Shown here: in pieces, positions 19,027 to 27,379 of the stretch
Layout: every line of letters starts with the position of its first letter
Position numbering within the stretch: the stretch's first letter is position 1
From: an uncultured Spirochaeta sp.
GTDB taxonomy: Bacteria; Spirochaetota; Spirochaetia; DTKZ01
Assembly: GCA_937140905.1 (NCBI GenBank)
Contig: CAKZQO010000212.1
Location: forward strand, 1 to 32,538
Direction of reading: 5' to 3'
DNA length: 32,538 nt
The notes under the pieces: generated by a model
Seen by the model: the letters and a program-made list of their open reading frames with translations, nothing else
The model's database searches: none
What the model was told of the DNA's origin: nothing
Made by a program: the position numbers and the translations under genes

Positions 19027-20274
19027 CTAAGGTTCAGCGCGTTTGGGATAGAACAGGACTGATCGAACCCGTTTCCTACGAATGGATTCCACCAGGAACT
19101 CTCCCCAGGGAGTAGAGATCCGTTCTCCCTCTTGGGGGATATTCCCCGCTAGTTCCGTGACGAGGCCTGCCACTGTCTGGGTTTCCCGGCTTGAGGGAAA
19201 CTCCAGGTTGAACGTGTCGTTCAGGGTGTAGAGGAGGGTATTTCCCAAAATCCGGTAACTTCCATCCGAAAGTTTTTGGATAGGGTCCTCTTTCCGCACC
19301 TCATCCTCATCGTACATTTCCCCCACGATCTCTTCCAGTACATCCTCGTAGCTCACCACTCCCGCTAGCCCCCCATACTCGTCCAAAACGATGGCCAGAT
19401 TGGTGTCCTTTTCCCGAAGGAGGCTTAACAGTTTGTAAAGGTTCGTATGGACAGATACGAACACGGTGGGTCGCATGAGAAAGGAGAGGGGGACGTCTTT
19501 CTTTCCTTCCAGGTACTGGGCAACCCCTTCCTTCGTGAGGAGGATCCCCACGATATGTTCAGGTTCATTACGGTAGAGGGGGATCCTAGAGTAGCCTTCC
19601 TTCAAGATTCTTGGCAGGGCTTCCGAGAGGGTCATCTCCGCAGGGAGGCTGAATACTTCCGTCCTATGGGTCATGATGGCCCGTACGGGAATTTCTGAGA
19701 ATCGGAGGATACTTTTCATCATCCGGGTCTTTTCCGTGTCCAGAATACCGGTGTCCTTCGCCAGATCTACCACGTGGAATAGCCCCTCGAGGGTCAATGC
19801 CTGCCCTTTCGCCGGGCCCGTTAACCTGGCTATGAGGAAACTCGCTGCTCCGATGAAGTAGATCAAGGGTTTCAGGAAGAAGGACAATCCGTGGATTACC
19901 CGCACGGTTCCCACGCAGATTCCTTCGTTGTGGGCGATTGCCAGACGCTTGGGAGCTACTTCCCCAAAGATCAGTACCACCAGGGTCACGATCCCCGTGG
20001 AGATCCCCAGTAACCTGTCTCCAAACGTGTTCAAGGTATACTCGGTGACGAGGGCAGAGGTGGCGATGTTCACCAGGTTGTTCCCGATCAGGATCGTAGT
20101 GAGGTAGGTGTCTGGATGGGCTTTCAGACGCTCGAGTAAGAGACCAATCTTGGGATGTTCCCGCTTTAGTCGTTGGATCTGGAGCAAGGAGAGAGACGTG
20201 AAGGCGGTTTCCGAAGCGGAGAAAAAGCCGCTCAAAAAGAGCAACAAGAGGATGAGCATCCACTCACTACCCAT
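19027..20274 (-). CDS. CNNM/CorC (HlyC) family membrane protein with CBS domains
   Basis: LSGFFSASETAFTSLS, CBS-pair region (IMTHRTEVFSLPAEMTLSEALPRILKEGYSRIPLYR, TNLAIVLDEYGGLAGVVSYEDVLEEIVGEMYDEDE) and a C-terminal transporter-associated domain. Confidence 0.92.
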   Translation of the reverse strand: MGSEWMLILLLLFLSGFFSASETAFTSLSLLQIQRLKREHPKIGLLLERLKAHPDTYLTTILIGNNLVNIATSALVTEYTLNTFGDRLLGISTGIVTLVVLIFGEVAPKRLAIAHNEGICVGTVRVIHGLSFFLKPLIYFIGAASFLIARLTGPAKGQALTLEGLFHVVDLAKDTGILDTEKTRMMKSILRFSEIPVRAIMTHRTEVFSLPAEMTLSEALPRILKEGYSRIPLYRNEPEHIVGILLTKEGVAQYLEGKKDVPLSFLMRPTVFVSVHTNLYKLLSLLREKDTNLAIVLDEYGGLAGVVSYEDVLEEIVGEMYDEDEVRKEDPIQKLSDGSYRILGNTLLYTLNDTFNLEFPSSRETQTVAGLVTELAGNIPQEGERISTPWGEFLVESIRRKRVRSVLFYPKRAEP

Positions 20275-20317
20275 TTCTCTACCCTCCCTTCCGACAGTTG
20301 GGAACACATCCCTTGGG

Positions 20318-21163
20318 TCAATCCAGGGGTTGGGGTACCCATCCTTTCGCTGTTAGAACCCATACTTTCCGGTACCCCACATCCTTTAGGATGTAAGAAG
20401 CTTCTTCCATGTACGCGTCCAGTAGGTCTGGGGTATGGGCATCGGTATTGATCATGACGGCCACATCCTCTTTTCGGAACTCATACAGGATCCAGGGACT
20501 AGGGTATACCTCCTTGGTCTTGCCCCGGGCGATCCCTCCGGTGTTGACTTCTATAATGGGTTCATGCTTCCGGATATAGGGAAGCACCTCCCGAACCGCC
20601 TTCTGGTACCAGGGTTCGGATTCTTTGAAGTATAGAGAGTCCGGATTGTTCTTCTTAATCAGGTCGAAGTGCCCCAGAATGGTAGGTTGAAGAGTCTGTA
20701 AAAGCTCTGCCATGTACTGGTAATATCGGGTTACGAACTCTTGAATGTTCCCTCCAAAGTCTTCCTCCAGAATGGCCCGGAAGATTTCGGGGGTACTATC
20801 GATTTCCCGGTAGAAGGAACGTTTCGGGCTCCACATGCAGTGGAAGGATCCCAGAAAATAGTCCAACTCTGGTATGGTGGCGAGGGCTTTCTGGGGTTCC
20901 GGATGTTCGTGAACGTGATCGATCTCTAAACCCAGGTAGATTTCGATCTTCCCGGTATACTGGGTCTTCAGATCCTGAATAGTCTTCAGGTATTTGGGAA
21001 GATCCTCCTGTTTCATGTTGGTGGGATTCTCGAACGGTATGGGCGCATGGGAGGAGAATCCGAGGGCTGTAAACCCCTTCCGCAAGGCAGCGATCACGTA
21101 ATCTTCGGCCTCGCCCTTGCCGTCGCAGATGGAGTAGTGGGTATGGTAGTTGGTTTTTAGCAT
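20318..21163 (-). CDS. PHP-domain histidinol-phosphatase (HisK/HisJ type)
   Basis: NYHTHYSICDGKGEAEDYVIAALRKGFTALGFSSHAP, GLEIDHV, LGSFHCMW, NTDAHTPDLL. Confidence 0.88.
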   Translation of the reverse strand: MLKTNYHTHYSICDGKGEAEDYVIAALRKGFTALGFSSHAPIPFENPTNMKQEDLPKYLKTIQDLKTQYTGKIEIYLGLEIDHVHEHPEPQKALATIPELDYFLGSFHCMWSPKRSFYREIDSTPEIFRAILEEDFGGNIQEFVTRYYQYMAELLQTLQPTILGHFDLIKKNNPDSLYFKESEPWYQKAVREVLPYIRKHEPIIEVNTGGIARGKTKEVYPSPWILYEFRKEDVAVMINTDAHTPDLLDAYMEEASYILKDVGYRKVWVLTAKGWVPQPLD

Positions 21164-21228
21164 CTGACTTTTCCTTCCATGAGAAATATAGTATGTTTTG
21201 CTTAGAAGATAAACAGAGGAGAGATACC

Positions 21229-22431
21229 ATGCCCGAGCGGATCGTGTATATGGATTATAACGCTACTACCCCCTTGCATCCCGAAGTGAAGAAAGCGCTG
21301 GTGGAAGGGTTCGATATTTTTGGCAATGCCTCCAGCATGCATACCCTAGGAAGGCAGGCCCACGAAGAGATCGAGAAAGCGCGCAAGATCGTGGCAGATT
21401 TCCTGGGGGCATACCCAGAGGAAATCGTTTTCACGGGAGGAGGATCGGAGTCGAACAATACGGTGTTGCAGATGATCGACTGCGGTTCAGGTACCTGCAG
21501 GTGCATGTCCAAGGGAAGGCTAGGACTGGTAACCACTCAGATCGAACATCCTAGTGTGCTGAACGTGGCTCAGTACATGGAGAACAAGGGCATTTCCGTC
21601 GAGTACCTTCCCGTGGACCCTACGGGCAAAGTGGACCTGGAAGCCTATAGACGAGCGCTTGCAAAGAACCCCGCTCTTGTCTCCATCATGATGGCCAATA
21701 ACGAGATCGGTACGATCCAGGATATCCGAACCCTCGCGCGAATGGCAAAGGAGCAGGGGTCCCTGTTCCATACCGACGCGGTACAGGCGGTAGGGAAGCT
21801 TCCTATATCCGTGCATGAACTAGGGATCGATTACTTAAGTTTCTCCGCCCATAAGCTGTACGGTCCCAAGGGAGTAGGGATCCTCTACGTCCGAAAAGGA
21901 GCTCCCTACTGTACCTTCATCCACGGCGGTCACCAGGAAGAAGGCCGCCGGGCAGGAACCTACAACACGTTGGGTATCATCGGGCTTGGGAAGGCGATCG
22001 AGCTAGCTTCCAAGGAAATGGCAGAAGAAGTAGCCCGCGTGCGTGGCCTACGGAACAAGCTAAAGGAAGGGATTCAAGAGAGGATTCCCGACATTCACGT
22101 CAACGGGCATCCCACTGATGTTTTACCTGGGACTTTGAACGTTTCTTTCTACGGCGTGGAGGGGGAGTCGATCCTGCTCTATCTAGATATGGAAGGAATC
22201 GAGGTGTCTACAGGTTCGGCCTGCGCGTCAGGTTCCCTCGAGCCCAGCCATGTGCTCCTCGCCACGGGCGTCGGGCCAGAATTAGCCCATGGTTCCATCC
22301 GGTTCAGTTTGGGACGGGAAAACACGATGGAAGACGTGAACTACGTGCTGGAGAAACTCCCCCCTATCATCCAACGGTTACGGTCCATGTCTTCGGCTTA
22401 CTCTGTATCTTCCATGGGAAGGAGCGCGTAG
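21229..22431 (+). CDS. nifS: NifS/IscS-type cysteine desulfurase
   Basis: MPERIVYMDYNATTPLHPEV, FSAHKLYGPKGVGILYVRKG (PLP Lys), STGSACASGSLEPSHVL (catalytic Cys). Confidence 0.92.
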   Translation: MPERIVYMDYNATTPLHPEVKKALVEGFDIFGNASSMHTLGRQAHEEIEKARKIVADFLGAYPEEIVFTGGGSESNNTVLQMIDCGSGTCRCMSKGRLGLVTTQIEHPSVLNVAQYMENKGISVEYLPVDPTGKVDLEAYRRALAKNPALVSIMMANNEIGTIQDIRTLARMAKEQGSLFHTDAVQAVGKLPISVHELGIDYLSFSAHKLYGPKGVGILYVRKGAPYCTFIHGGHQEEGRRAGTYNTLGIIGLGKAIELASKEMAEEVARVRGLRNKLKEGIQERIPDIHVNGHPTDVLPGTLNVSFYGVEGESILLYLDMEGIEVSTGSACASGSLEPSHVLLATGVGPELAHGSIRFSLGRENTMEDVNYVLEKLPPIIQRLRSMSSAYSVSSMGRSA

Positions 22432-22432
22432 G

Positions 22433-23020
22433 ATGGACTGGCTTTATTCAGAAATCGTGAAGGACCATTTCATGAATCCTCGGAACATCTTGGAGGATGA
22501 AACGTCCTTCCAAGCGGACGGGGTGGGAACGGTGGGAAACATCAAGTGTGGGGATCAGATGCTGGTGGCGATCAAAGTGAAGGATGGTGTCATCACCGAT
22601 TGCAAGTGGAAGACCTACGGGTGCGCTTCCGCGATCGCCTCTACCTCCATGCTTTCCGAGGTGGTAAAAGGGATGAAGTTGGAAGAGGCCTACCATATCA
22701 CTCCCGAAGAGATCAACCGTCGGTTGGGAGGTTTGCCGGAACACAAGATCCACTGTTCCGTTCTGGGCGACAAAGCCCTACGAGCGGCCATTGATGACTA
22801 CTACCGGAAGACGGGACAGGAAGACAAGATCCAGAAAGAGAAGGCCGTCATCGTGTGCCAGTGCATGAACGTCACGGATAAGGACATCGAGAAGGCGGTG
22901 AAGGAGGGAGCTCGCACCTACTTGGATCTTCAGAACAAGACCAAGATTGGCACCGTGTGCGGGCAGTGCAAGGAACAGACCCTGAAGCTTTTGGAAGAGT
23001 ACGTGCATTTGTACGGATGA
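22433..23020 (+). CDS. nifU: NifU-like scaffold: IscU-like domain plus BFD-like [2Fe-2S] domain
   Basis: GNIKCGDQMLVAIKV, YGCASAIASTSMLSE, HCSVLGDKAL, then VCQCMNVTDKDIEKAV...GTVCGQCKEQ. No C-terminal Nfu domain. Confidence 0.9.
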   Translation: MDWLYSEIVKDHFMNPRNILEDETSFQADGVGTVGNIKCGDQMLVAIKVKDGVITDCKWKTYGCASAIASTSMLSEVVKGMKLEEAYHITPEEINRRLGGLPEHKIHCSVLGDKALRAAIDDYYRKTGQEDKIQKEKAVIVCQCMNVTDKDIEKAVKEGARTYLDLQNKTKIGTVCGQCKEQTLKLLEEYVHLYG

Positions 23021-23229
23021 AACGGCTGCTTTAAAACACCAACAAAGCTCGCCAAAGGATCCTTAGGTGCGCAGACGAGTTTCCTTTTTTCCGTAATAAT
23101 CTGCTTTGATTAGTATTTCGATGAGGCTCTGCATTCCCTTGAAAATTTTAAATCCCCGAATTAAGCTAATATTTCAGAAGATTTTTAGAATCTTTCATAC
23201 TTTATTTTAGTCTTAGGAGGAAAATAGGT

Positions 23230-24018
23230 ATGAAAAGCGTATCTAAAAAGGTTTCGATTCTGTTTCTCCTCTGCATGGCATTTCTGCTTGGTGCTTGTGA
23301 TCAAGTGAATGAGCTCTTGAAGGCAAAAGCGGAAACGGAGCAGGATGGAGGATCTAGTACACAGGTTGTCACCGAACCAATCGTTATACAGGGTTCGCAG
23401 GTCACGCTTTCCGGAGCCGTATATACCTATTCTTTTCAGTCGAAAAGTTTTTCACGGTATCCCCTGTCAGCCATTTACGCGTATTGGGACGAAGAAGGAG
23501 AAGAGGAAAACGTTGAACATCTTTGGGTCACAGGTAGCATCAATCATTTAACTAACACTTTTACGATCACTCTTACTAGTCCACCAACCGAAGCGTTGTC
23601 GACCCTAAGCTTTCCAGAGGGGGCTGCGGTCACCCTAACAAACCCTACAGTAAAAGTTCTTACCGATATCATCCTGAGTACAAGTAGTACGGGGCATGAT
23701 TTTCCTAACGAAGTTCTTCTTGTAATCCCAAGCAATGTCGAGAGTGACAAAAAGTATACTGTTACTTATTATTCTTTATTGTATTCGAACGGAGACTGTA
23801 CGATTAATGGAACTTTTACAATGATCGACGAAGAAGGGACTGAACTAGAAGAAATAACAACAACATTCGAAAACTGTTCTATTAAGGGTGGTTGGAATAT
23901 AATAAAGGTTATTCAAACAATAGATCATACACTGACAGAGTCTATGAAGAAAAGCGAGATCGTCTCAACGGTTACAACGATACCCTCTGATGCGGTCTGG
24001 TGTATTGGAAGCTTCTAG
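23230..24018 (+). CDS. Putative lipoprotein of unknown function
   Basis: AGGAGGAAA ribosome binding site; signal peptide and lipobox (LFLLCMAFLLGACDQV). AT-rich relative to flanks. Confidence 0.7.
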   Translation: MKSVSKKVSILFLLCMAFLLGACDQVNELLKAKAETEQDGGSSTQVVTEPIVIQGSQVTLSGAVYTYSFQSKSFSRYPLSAIYAYWDEEGEEENVEHLWVTGSINHLTNTFTITLTSPPTEALSTLSFPEGAAVTLTNPTVKVLTDIILSTSSTGHDFPNEVLLVIPSNVESDKKYTVTYYSLLYSNGDCTINGTFTMIDEEGTELEEITTTFENCSIKGGWNIIKVIQTIDHTLTESMKKSEIVSTVTTIPSDAVWCIGSF

Positions 24019-24092
24019 AAAGGGAATGCTCTAAAATAAAACATAGAATTAAAACTCTTTGAATGACCTATTATGTAATGTAAGGGGTTTGA

Positions 24093-24121
24093 TTGACGAA
24101 CTTCGCTCTTTGTGATATTTT
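24093..24121 (+). promoter_or_regulatory. Putative tRNA-Pro promoter
   Basis: TTGACG (24093-24098), 17-bp spacer, TATTTT (24116-24121), about 20 bp upstream of the tRNA 5' end. Confidence 0.55.
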
Positions 24122-24141
24122 CAAAAGCACCTTCTATAGTT

Positions 24142-24215
24142 CGGGCTGTAGCGCAGTTGGTTAGCGTACCAGACTGGGGGTCTGGGGGTCGGCGGTTCAA
24201 GTCCGCCCAGCCCGA
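24142..24215 (+). tRNA. tRNA-Pro (anticodon GGG)
   Basis: Acceptor CGGGCTG/CAGCCCG, D-arm GCGC/GCGT, anticodon stem CCAGA/TCTGG with loop CTGGGGG, T-arm GGCGG-TTCAAGT-CCGCC, discriminator A. Confidence 0.95.
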
Positions 24216-24221
24216 AAAGGG

Positions 24222-24246
24222 TAACTCTTTTTATTAAAAAGAGTTA
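24222..24246. terminator. Perfect inverted repeat after the tRNA (TAACTCTTTTT-ATT-AAAAAGAGTTA), possible bidirectional terminator
   Basis: 11-bp perfect arms with a 3-nt loop, just 3' of the tRNA. Confidence 0.55.
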
Positions 24247-24285
24247 TGTGATACCTCGTCTGCACGATTTTCGTTCACTCCTGCC

Positions 24286-24307
24286 GTGTAGCACAGCGTG
24301 TAGCATA
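24286..24307. repeat. Short direct repeat GTGTAGCACA-gc-GTGTAGCATA between tRNA and integrase gene
   Basis: Two 10-bp copies (9/10 identical) with a 12-bp period; possible integrase/Xis arm sites. Confidence 0.45.
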
Positions 24308-24345
24308 GATTTTCCCGCCCTGGTGCCTTCCCGCGGGAGGTCTCC

Positions 24346-25458
24346 TTGTTAAAAAAACCCTATTCCTTATGGAAGCGTAGGCTCCGATCCGGTCGGTCCG
24401 TGTACTACATTCGGTTCCGCTTGGAGGATGGAAGTTGGAGCGTGGCCAAGAGCACCGGGCAAACCACGAAAACCGCCGCCGAAGCTTGGGCCATCGAGTA
24501 CCTGAAATCCGGAAAGATCGTGCTGAAAGAACGGGTCACGTTTGAAAGTTTCGCCCGGGACTTTTTCGCTCCCGAGGGACCCTTCCTGCGTAGCCGTCTC
24601 CTCCGGGGGCGAGGGGTAGGGAAGAACCACCTGGAGAACTTACAAGCTTACATTCGAAACTACCTCCTACCCTATTTCGGAAGCCAGTCCCTCCGCCGGA
24701 TCACCTCCCTACAGGTGGAAGAGTTCACCCAGGAGCTTTTGGGCATGAACCTTTCCACCAGCACGGTGAACCACATCCTCACCACCCTCAAGATCATCCT
24801 CCGGGAAGCCTTCCGGAAGCAGTACATCCAGCAGCTGCCGGTGATCGACAGGGTGGCCCAGAGGCACCGGATCCGGGGCGTGCTGAGTGTGGAGGAGGCA
24901 CGGGCCTTTTTTAACGAGCCCTGGGAAGACCCCCGGCTGGAAGCCATCCATCTCCTCGCGGCAACCACGGGGATGCGGTTGGGGGAGATCCGGGGGTTGC
25001 AACGAAAATCGGTCCATCCCGGGTACCTGGAAGTGCGGACCTCTTGGGAAAAGGGGCAGGGGTTAAAGGGAACGAAAACGGGACGGCCCCGGATCGTTCC
25101 CCTCCCCGAACGTACGGAACAGGCCCTACGGAGGGTGATGGAGATCAGTCCCTACCAGGACCCGGAGGACTTGGTGTTCTTTGGTCGGTTCCGGCATAGC
25201 CCTCTGGACCATAAGATGATCGAGAAAAGCCTATGGGAACGACTTTCGGCAATCGGGATTAGCGCTGAGGAGCGCATCCAGAGAGGACTCTGCTTTCACT
25301 CCTGGAGACATTTCTTTAACTCCCTCTTAATCAATCACCGGATCCCCATTCCCAAGGTGCAACGGATCGTGGGACACACGACGGATCGGATGACGGAAGT
25401 CTACTATCACCCGGACGAGTACCGGGATGTATTGAATGTAGCAAGGAGGATACTATGA
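24346..25458 (+). CDS. Tyrosine recombinase / phage-type integrase
   Basis: Catalytic motifs TGMRLGEIRGL, HSWRHFFNSLL, VGHTTDRMTEVYYH. N-terminal SAM-like core-binding region. TTG start per track. Confidence 0.95.
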   Translation: MLKKPYSLWKRRLRSGRSVYYIRFRLEDGSWSVAKSTGQTTKTAAEAWAIEYLKSGKIVLKERVTFESFARDFFAPEGPFLRSRLLRGRGVGKNHLENLQAYIRNYLLPYFGSQSLRRITSLQVEEFTQELLGMNLSTSTVNHILTTLKIILREAFRKQYIQQLPVIDRVAQRHRIRGVLSVEEARAFFNEPWEDPRLEAIHLLAATTGMRLGEIRGLQRKSVHPGYLEVRTSWEKGQGLKGTKTGRPRIVPLPERTEQALRRVMEISPYQDPEDLVFFGRFRHSPLDHKMIEKSLWERLSAIGISAEERIQRGLCFHSWRHFFNSLLINHRIPIPKVQRIVGHTTDRMTEVYYHPDEYRDVLNVARRIL

Positions 25459-26411
25459 AAAAACCAAAAGAGCAGGGGAACGAACAAAAGAAGAAGGAAG
25501 AAATCCTAAGGGTTGATGGATCGCAAGATTGGATGATGCCCCGCTACGGAGGACAGTCACCCGAGTATTATATAAAACGCCTTGAAGAACTTGAAAAGTG
25601 GGACGATCCCGCGGAAGCGCTACAGGAAGCGCTACAGATCCAGCATAATATTGAGACAGATATGCAGGAGAAAGAAACAACAATCGAGAAGCTTTTACGA
25701 GAGTACGTGGCCCGGGAGGGTAAAGATTATGAACAATATATGGAGGAGATTGTCTATTTCCTCTCTTATGAATCTATGAAAGAGGATTTTCTCCTCTTAA
25801 AGGAAATTTGCGAGTCTCTATACGGTGAAAACCCGCTCTCTGAAAAGCAGTCACTTTATAAAGAGTACGACTCAGATGAATACAGGCTAATCTGGTATAT
25901 CGAGTTGATACGGAAAAAAGGCAAGATACCAGAAAAATACCAGGAACAGTGGGAGAAGTTTGACAAGAAACGGGAGGCCTGTATTCGAGAGGTGCTGGAG
26001 AATAAAAGACTTACTCTATTCTACTATGCAGCAGGGCAATTAAGAAAATTATCTGATACCGAGAGGAATAGGTTAAGTAATTTACATCACAAACATCATG
26101 CTTTAGAGATAATCTACCCTCATGCTTCACGTATTATCTATAATATTGAGGAACAGGCTCGGATTCTATCTAGATCCCTATTAACTTGTTCACCTATTAA
26201 CTGGACGGGTACTGAGGCTACTTGCAAGAAGGTCCTAAGTTACCTGATGGACAATAAGTACATCGAGAGAGCTCCTTTGAATATATTCCTTTCGAAGCAC
26301 TTTACCGTGAAAGGAAAACAGCTTAATCCCGAACAGTGGCGTAAGGTGGACGGAAACGTGGGTAAGGCACAGAAACTACAGGATAATTTACATGATTTTT
26401 TGAATAAATAA
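25455..26411 (+). CDS. Integrase-coupled protein of unknown function; C-terminus possibly RteC-like
   Basis: ATGA overlap with the integrase stop. Charged, helical N-terminus. C-terminal INWTGTEATCKKVLSYLMDNKYIER...LSKHF resembles the RteC-type pattern by eye. Confidence 0.6.
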   Translation: MKKPKEQGNEQKKKEEILRVDGSQDWMMPRYGGQSPEYYIKRLEELEKWDDPAEALQEALQIQHNIETDMQEKETTIEKLLREYVAREGKDYEQYMEEIVYFLSYESMKEDFLLLKEICESLYGENPLSEKQSLYKEYDSDEYRLIWYIELIRKKGKIPEKYQEQWEKFDKKREACIREVLENKRLTLFYYAAGQLRKLSDTERNRLSNLHHKHHALEIIYPHASRIIYNIEEQARILSRSLLTCSPINWTGTEATCKKVLSYLMDNKYIERAPLNIFLSKHFTVKGKQLNPEQWRKVDGNVGKAQKLQDNLHDFLNK

Positions 26412-26424
26412 CCGGATCCGCTTT

Positions 26425-26458
26425 AAATCTCCTGATTTTTACCCAAATCTCCTAATTT
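26425..26458. repeat. Two direct repeats AAATCTCCT(G/A)ATTT with exact 20-bp period
   Basis: 26425-26438 and 26445-26458, upstream of the excisionase-like ORF. Confidence 0.7.
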
Positions 26459-26527
26459 ACCTCCGAATCCCTTCTCGAATGGTTCGTGTATATTTCTTGA
26501 CAGAACTAGATACCTGAGGAGGGTACC

Positions 26528-26707
26528 ATGCCTAAATACCTGACGGTGGACGAAGCGGCAGAGCTACTTCGACTGAAAAAACAGACTCTCTACAAGTGGA
26601 TCTGCCAACGGAAAATCGGTTCCATTTCGCTGGGAGGTAGAACGTTATTCCAGCAGGAGGAGTTGGAGAAATGGGTGGAACAGCGGAAACGGAAGCCTAT
26701 TATCTGA
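26528..26707 (+). CDS. AlpA/excisionase-like (MerR-type HTH_17) DNA-binding protein, 59 aa
   Basis: GAGGAGG ribosome binding site; MPKYLTVDEAAELLRLKKQTLYKWICQRKIGSISLGGRTLFQQEELEKWVEQRKRKPII*. Absent from the ORF track, probably because of length. Confidence 0.85.
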   Translation: MPKYLTVDEAAELLRLKKQTLYKWICQRKIGSISLGGRTLFQQEELEKWVEQRKRKPII

Positions 26708-27378
26708 AAAATCTTTCTCCCATTCCCGAAGGGGAGGAGGAAGGCTTGGCATTCACACGAGAATATCTTGTTCCTGTTATAGGTGAGAGAGAGTACTCCT
26801 TTCGGGAATCGCTTCTCCATCTCCCCGATATAGAGCCTCCCCCTAAGCGTCGGGGAAGACCCTCAACCTATCGGTTTGAAACCGGAATACGCTTCTGCTG
26901 CGAGTGGTTCGGCACGTGTTCCTACCAGGAAGCCTGTAGAAGGGTGCGGGTTACGGGATCCACAGTCTGGAGATGGAGGAAGAAGTATCCGGGCTTTCGC
27001 CTACGGGTATGGTTCACGAAAGAGGTCATCCGGGTACGAAGGCGATTGAACCCTTTCTATGCGCCCTGTACGGGGCGAGCTTTTTCGCAATCCAGAAAAC
27101 GTACCTTTCTTGCACCGTACGATACCCCCCTCCGGGGACGCCCTTCTCGATATCCGGAAGTCGGTGGGAAGGAAGTCGGGATCACTTGGTCAGACACCGC
27201 GAGAAAGCTTGGCGTCTGTCGAAGAACCATCGGGTACTGGTCGAGGAGGCACCCCGAGTTTCACTACAAACTTGTCCTCGCGATGGTACAGAATAGGCTC
27301 CCCCGAATCCAAGAAAAGGTAACGCGCCTGATGGATCGATACTACCTTGCAATAAAGAATCATTTGAAGGAGGAGTAG
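26671..27378 (+). CDS. DNA-binding protein with two similar GRPS-HTH units
   Basis: GRPSTY...YQEACRRVRVTGSTVWRWRKKYPGF and GRPSRY...WSDTARKLGVCRRTIGYWSRRHPEF. Overlaps the previous ORF by 37 nt. Confidence 0.65.
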   Translation: MGGTAETEAYYLKNLSPIPEGEEEGLAFTREYLVPVIGEREYSFRESLLHLPDIEPPPKRRGRPSTYRFETGIRFCCEWFGTCSYQEACRRVRVTGSTVWRWRKKYPGFRLRVWFTKEVIRVRRRLNPFYAPCTGRAFSQSRKRTFLAPYDTPLRGRPSRYPEVGGKEVGITWSDTARKLGVCRRTIGYWSRRHPEFHYKLVLAMVQNRLPRIQEKVTRLMDRYYLAIKNHLKEE

Positions 27379-27379
27379 G

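Noticed and set aside
21229-23020. NifS/NifU as evidence of nitrogen fixation
   Set aside because: No nitrogenase or nif-specific biosynthesis genes in the window; NifS/NifU-type pairs often act as general Fe-S assembly systems.
23056-23065. AAGGATCCTT palindrome downstream of nifU
   Set aside because: Only 10 bp with no loop; not distinguishable from chance, and not a clear terminator.
24222-24246. Hairpin after the tRNA considered as an attachment-site core
   Set aside because: It does not repeat any part of the tRNA 3' end. More likely a terminator-like inverted repeat.
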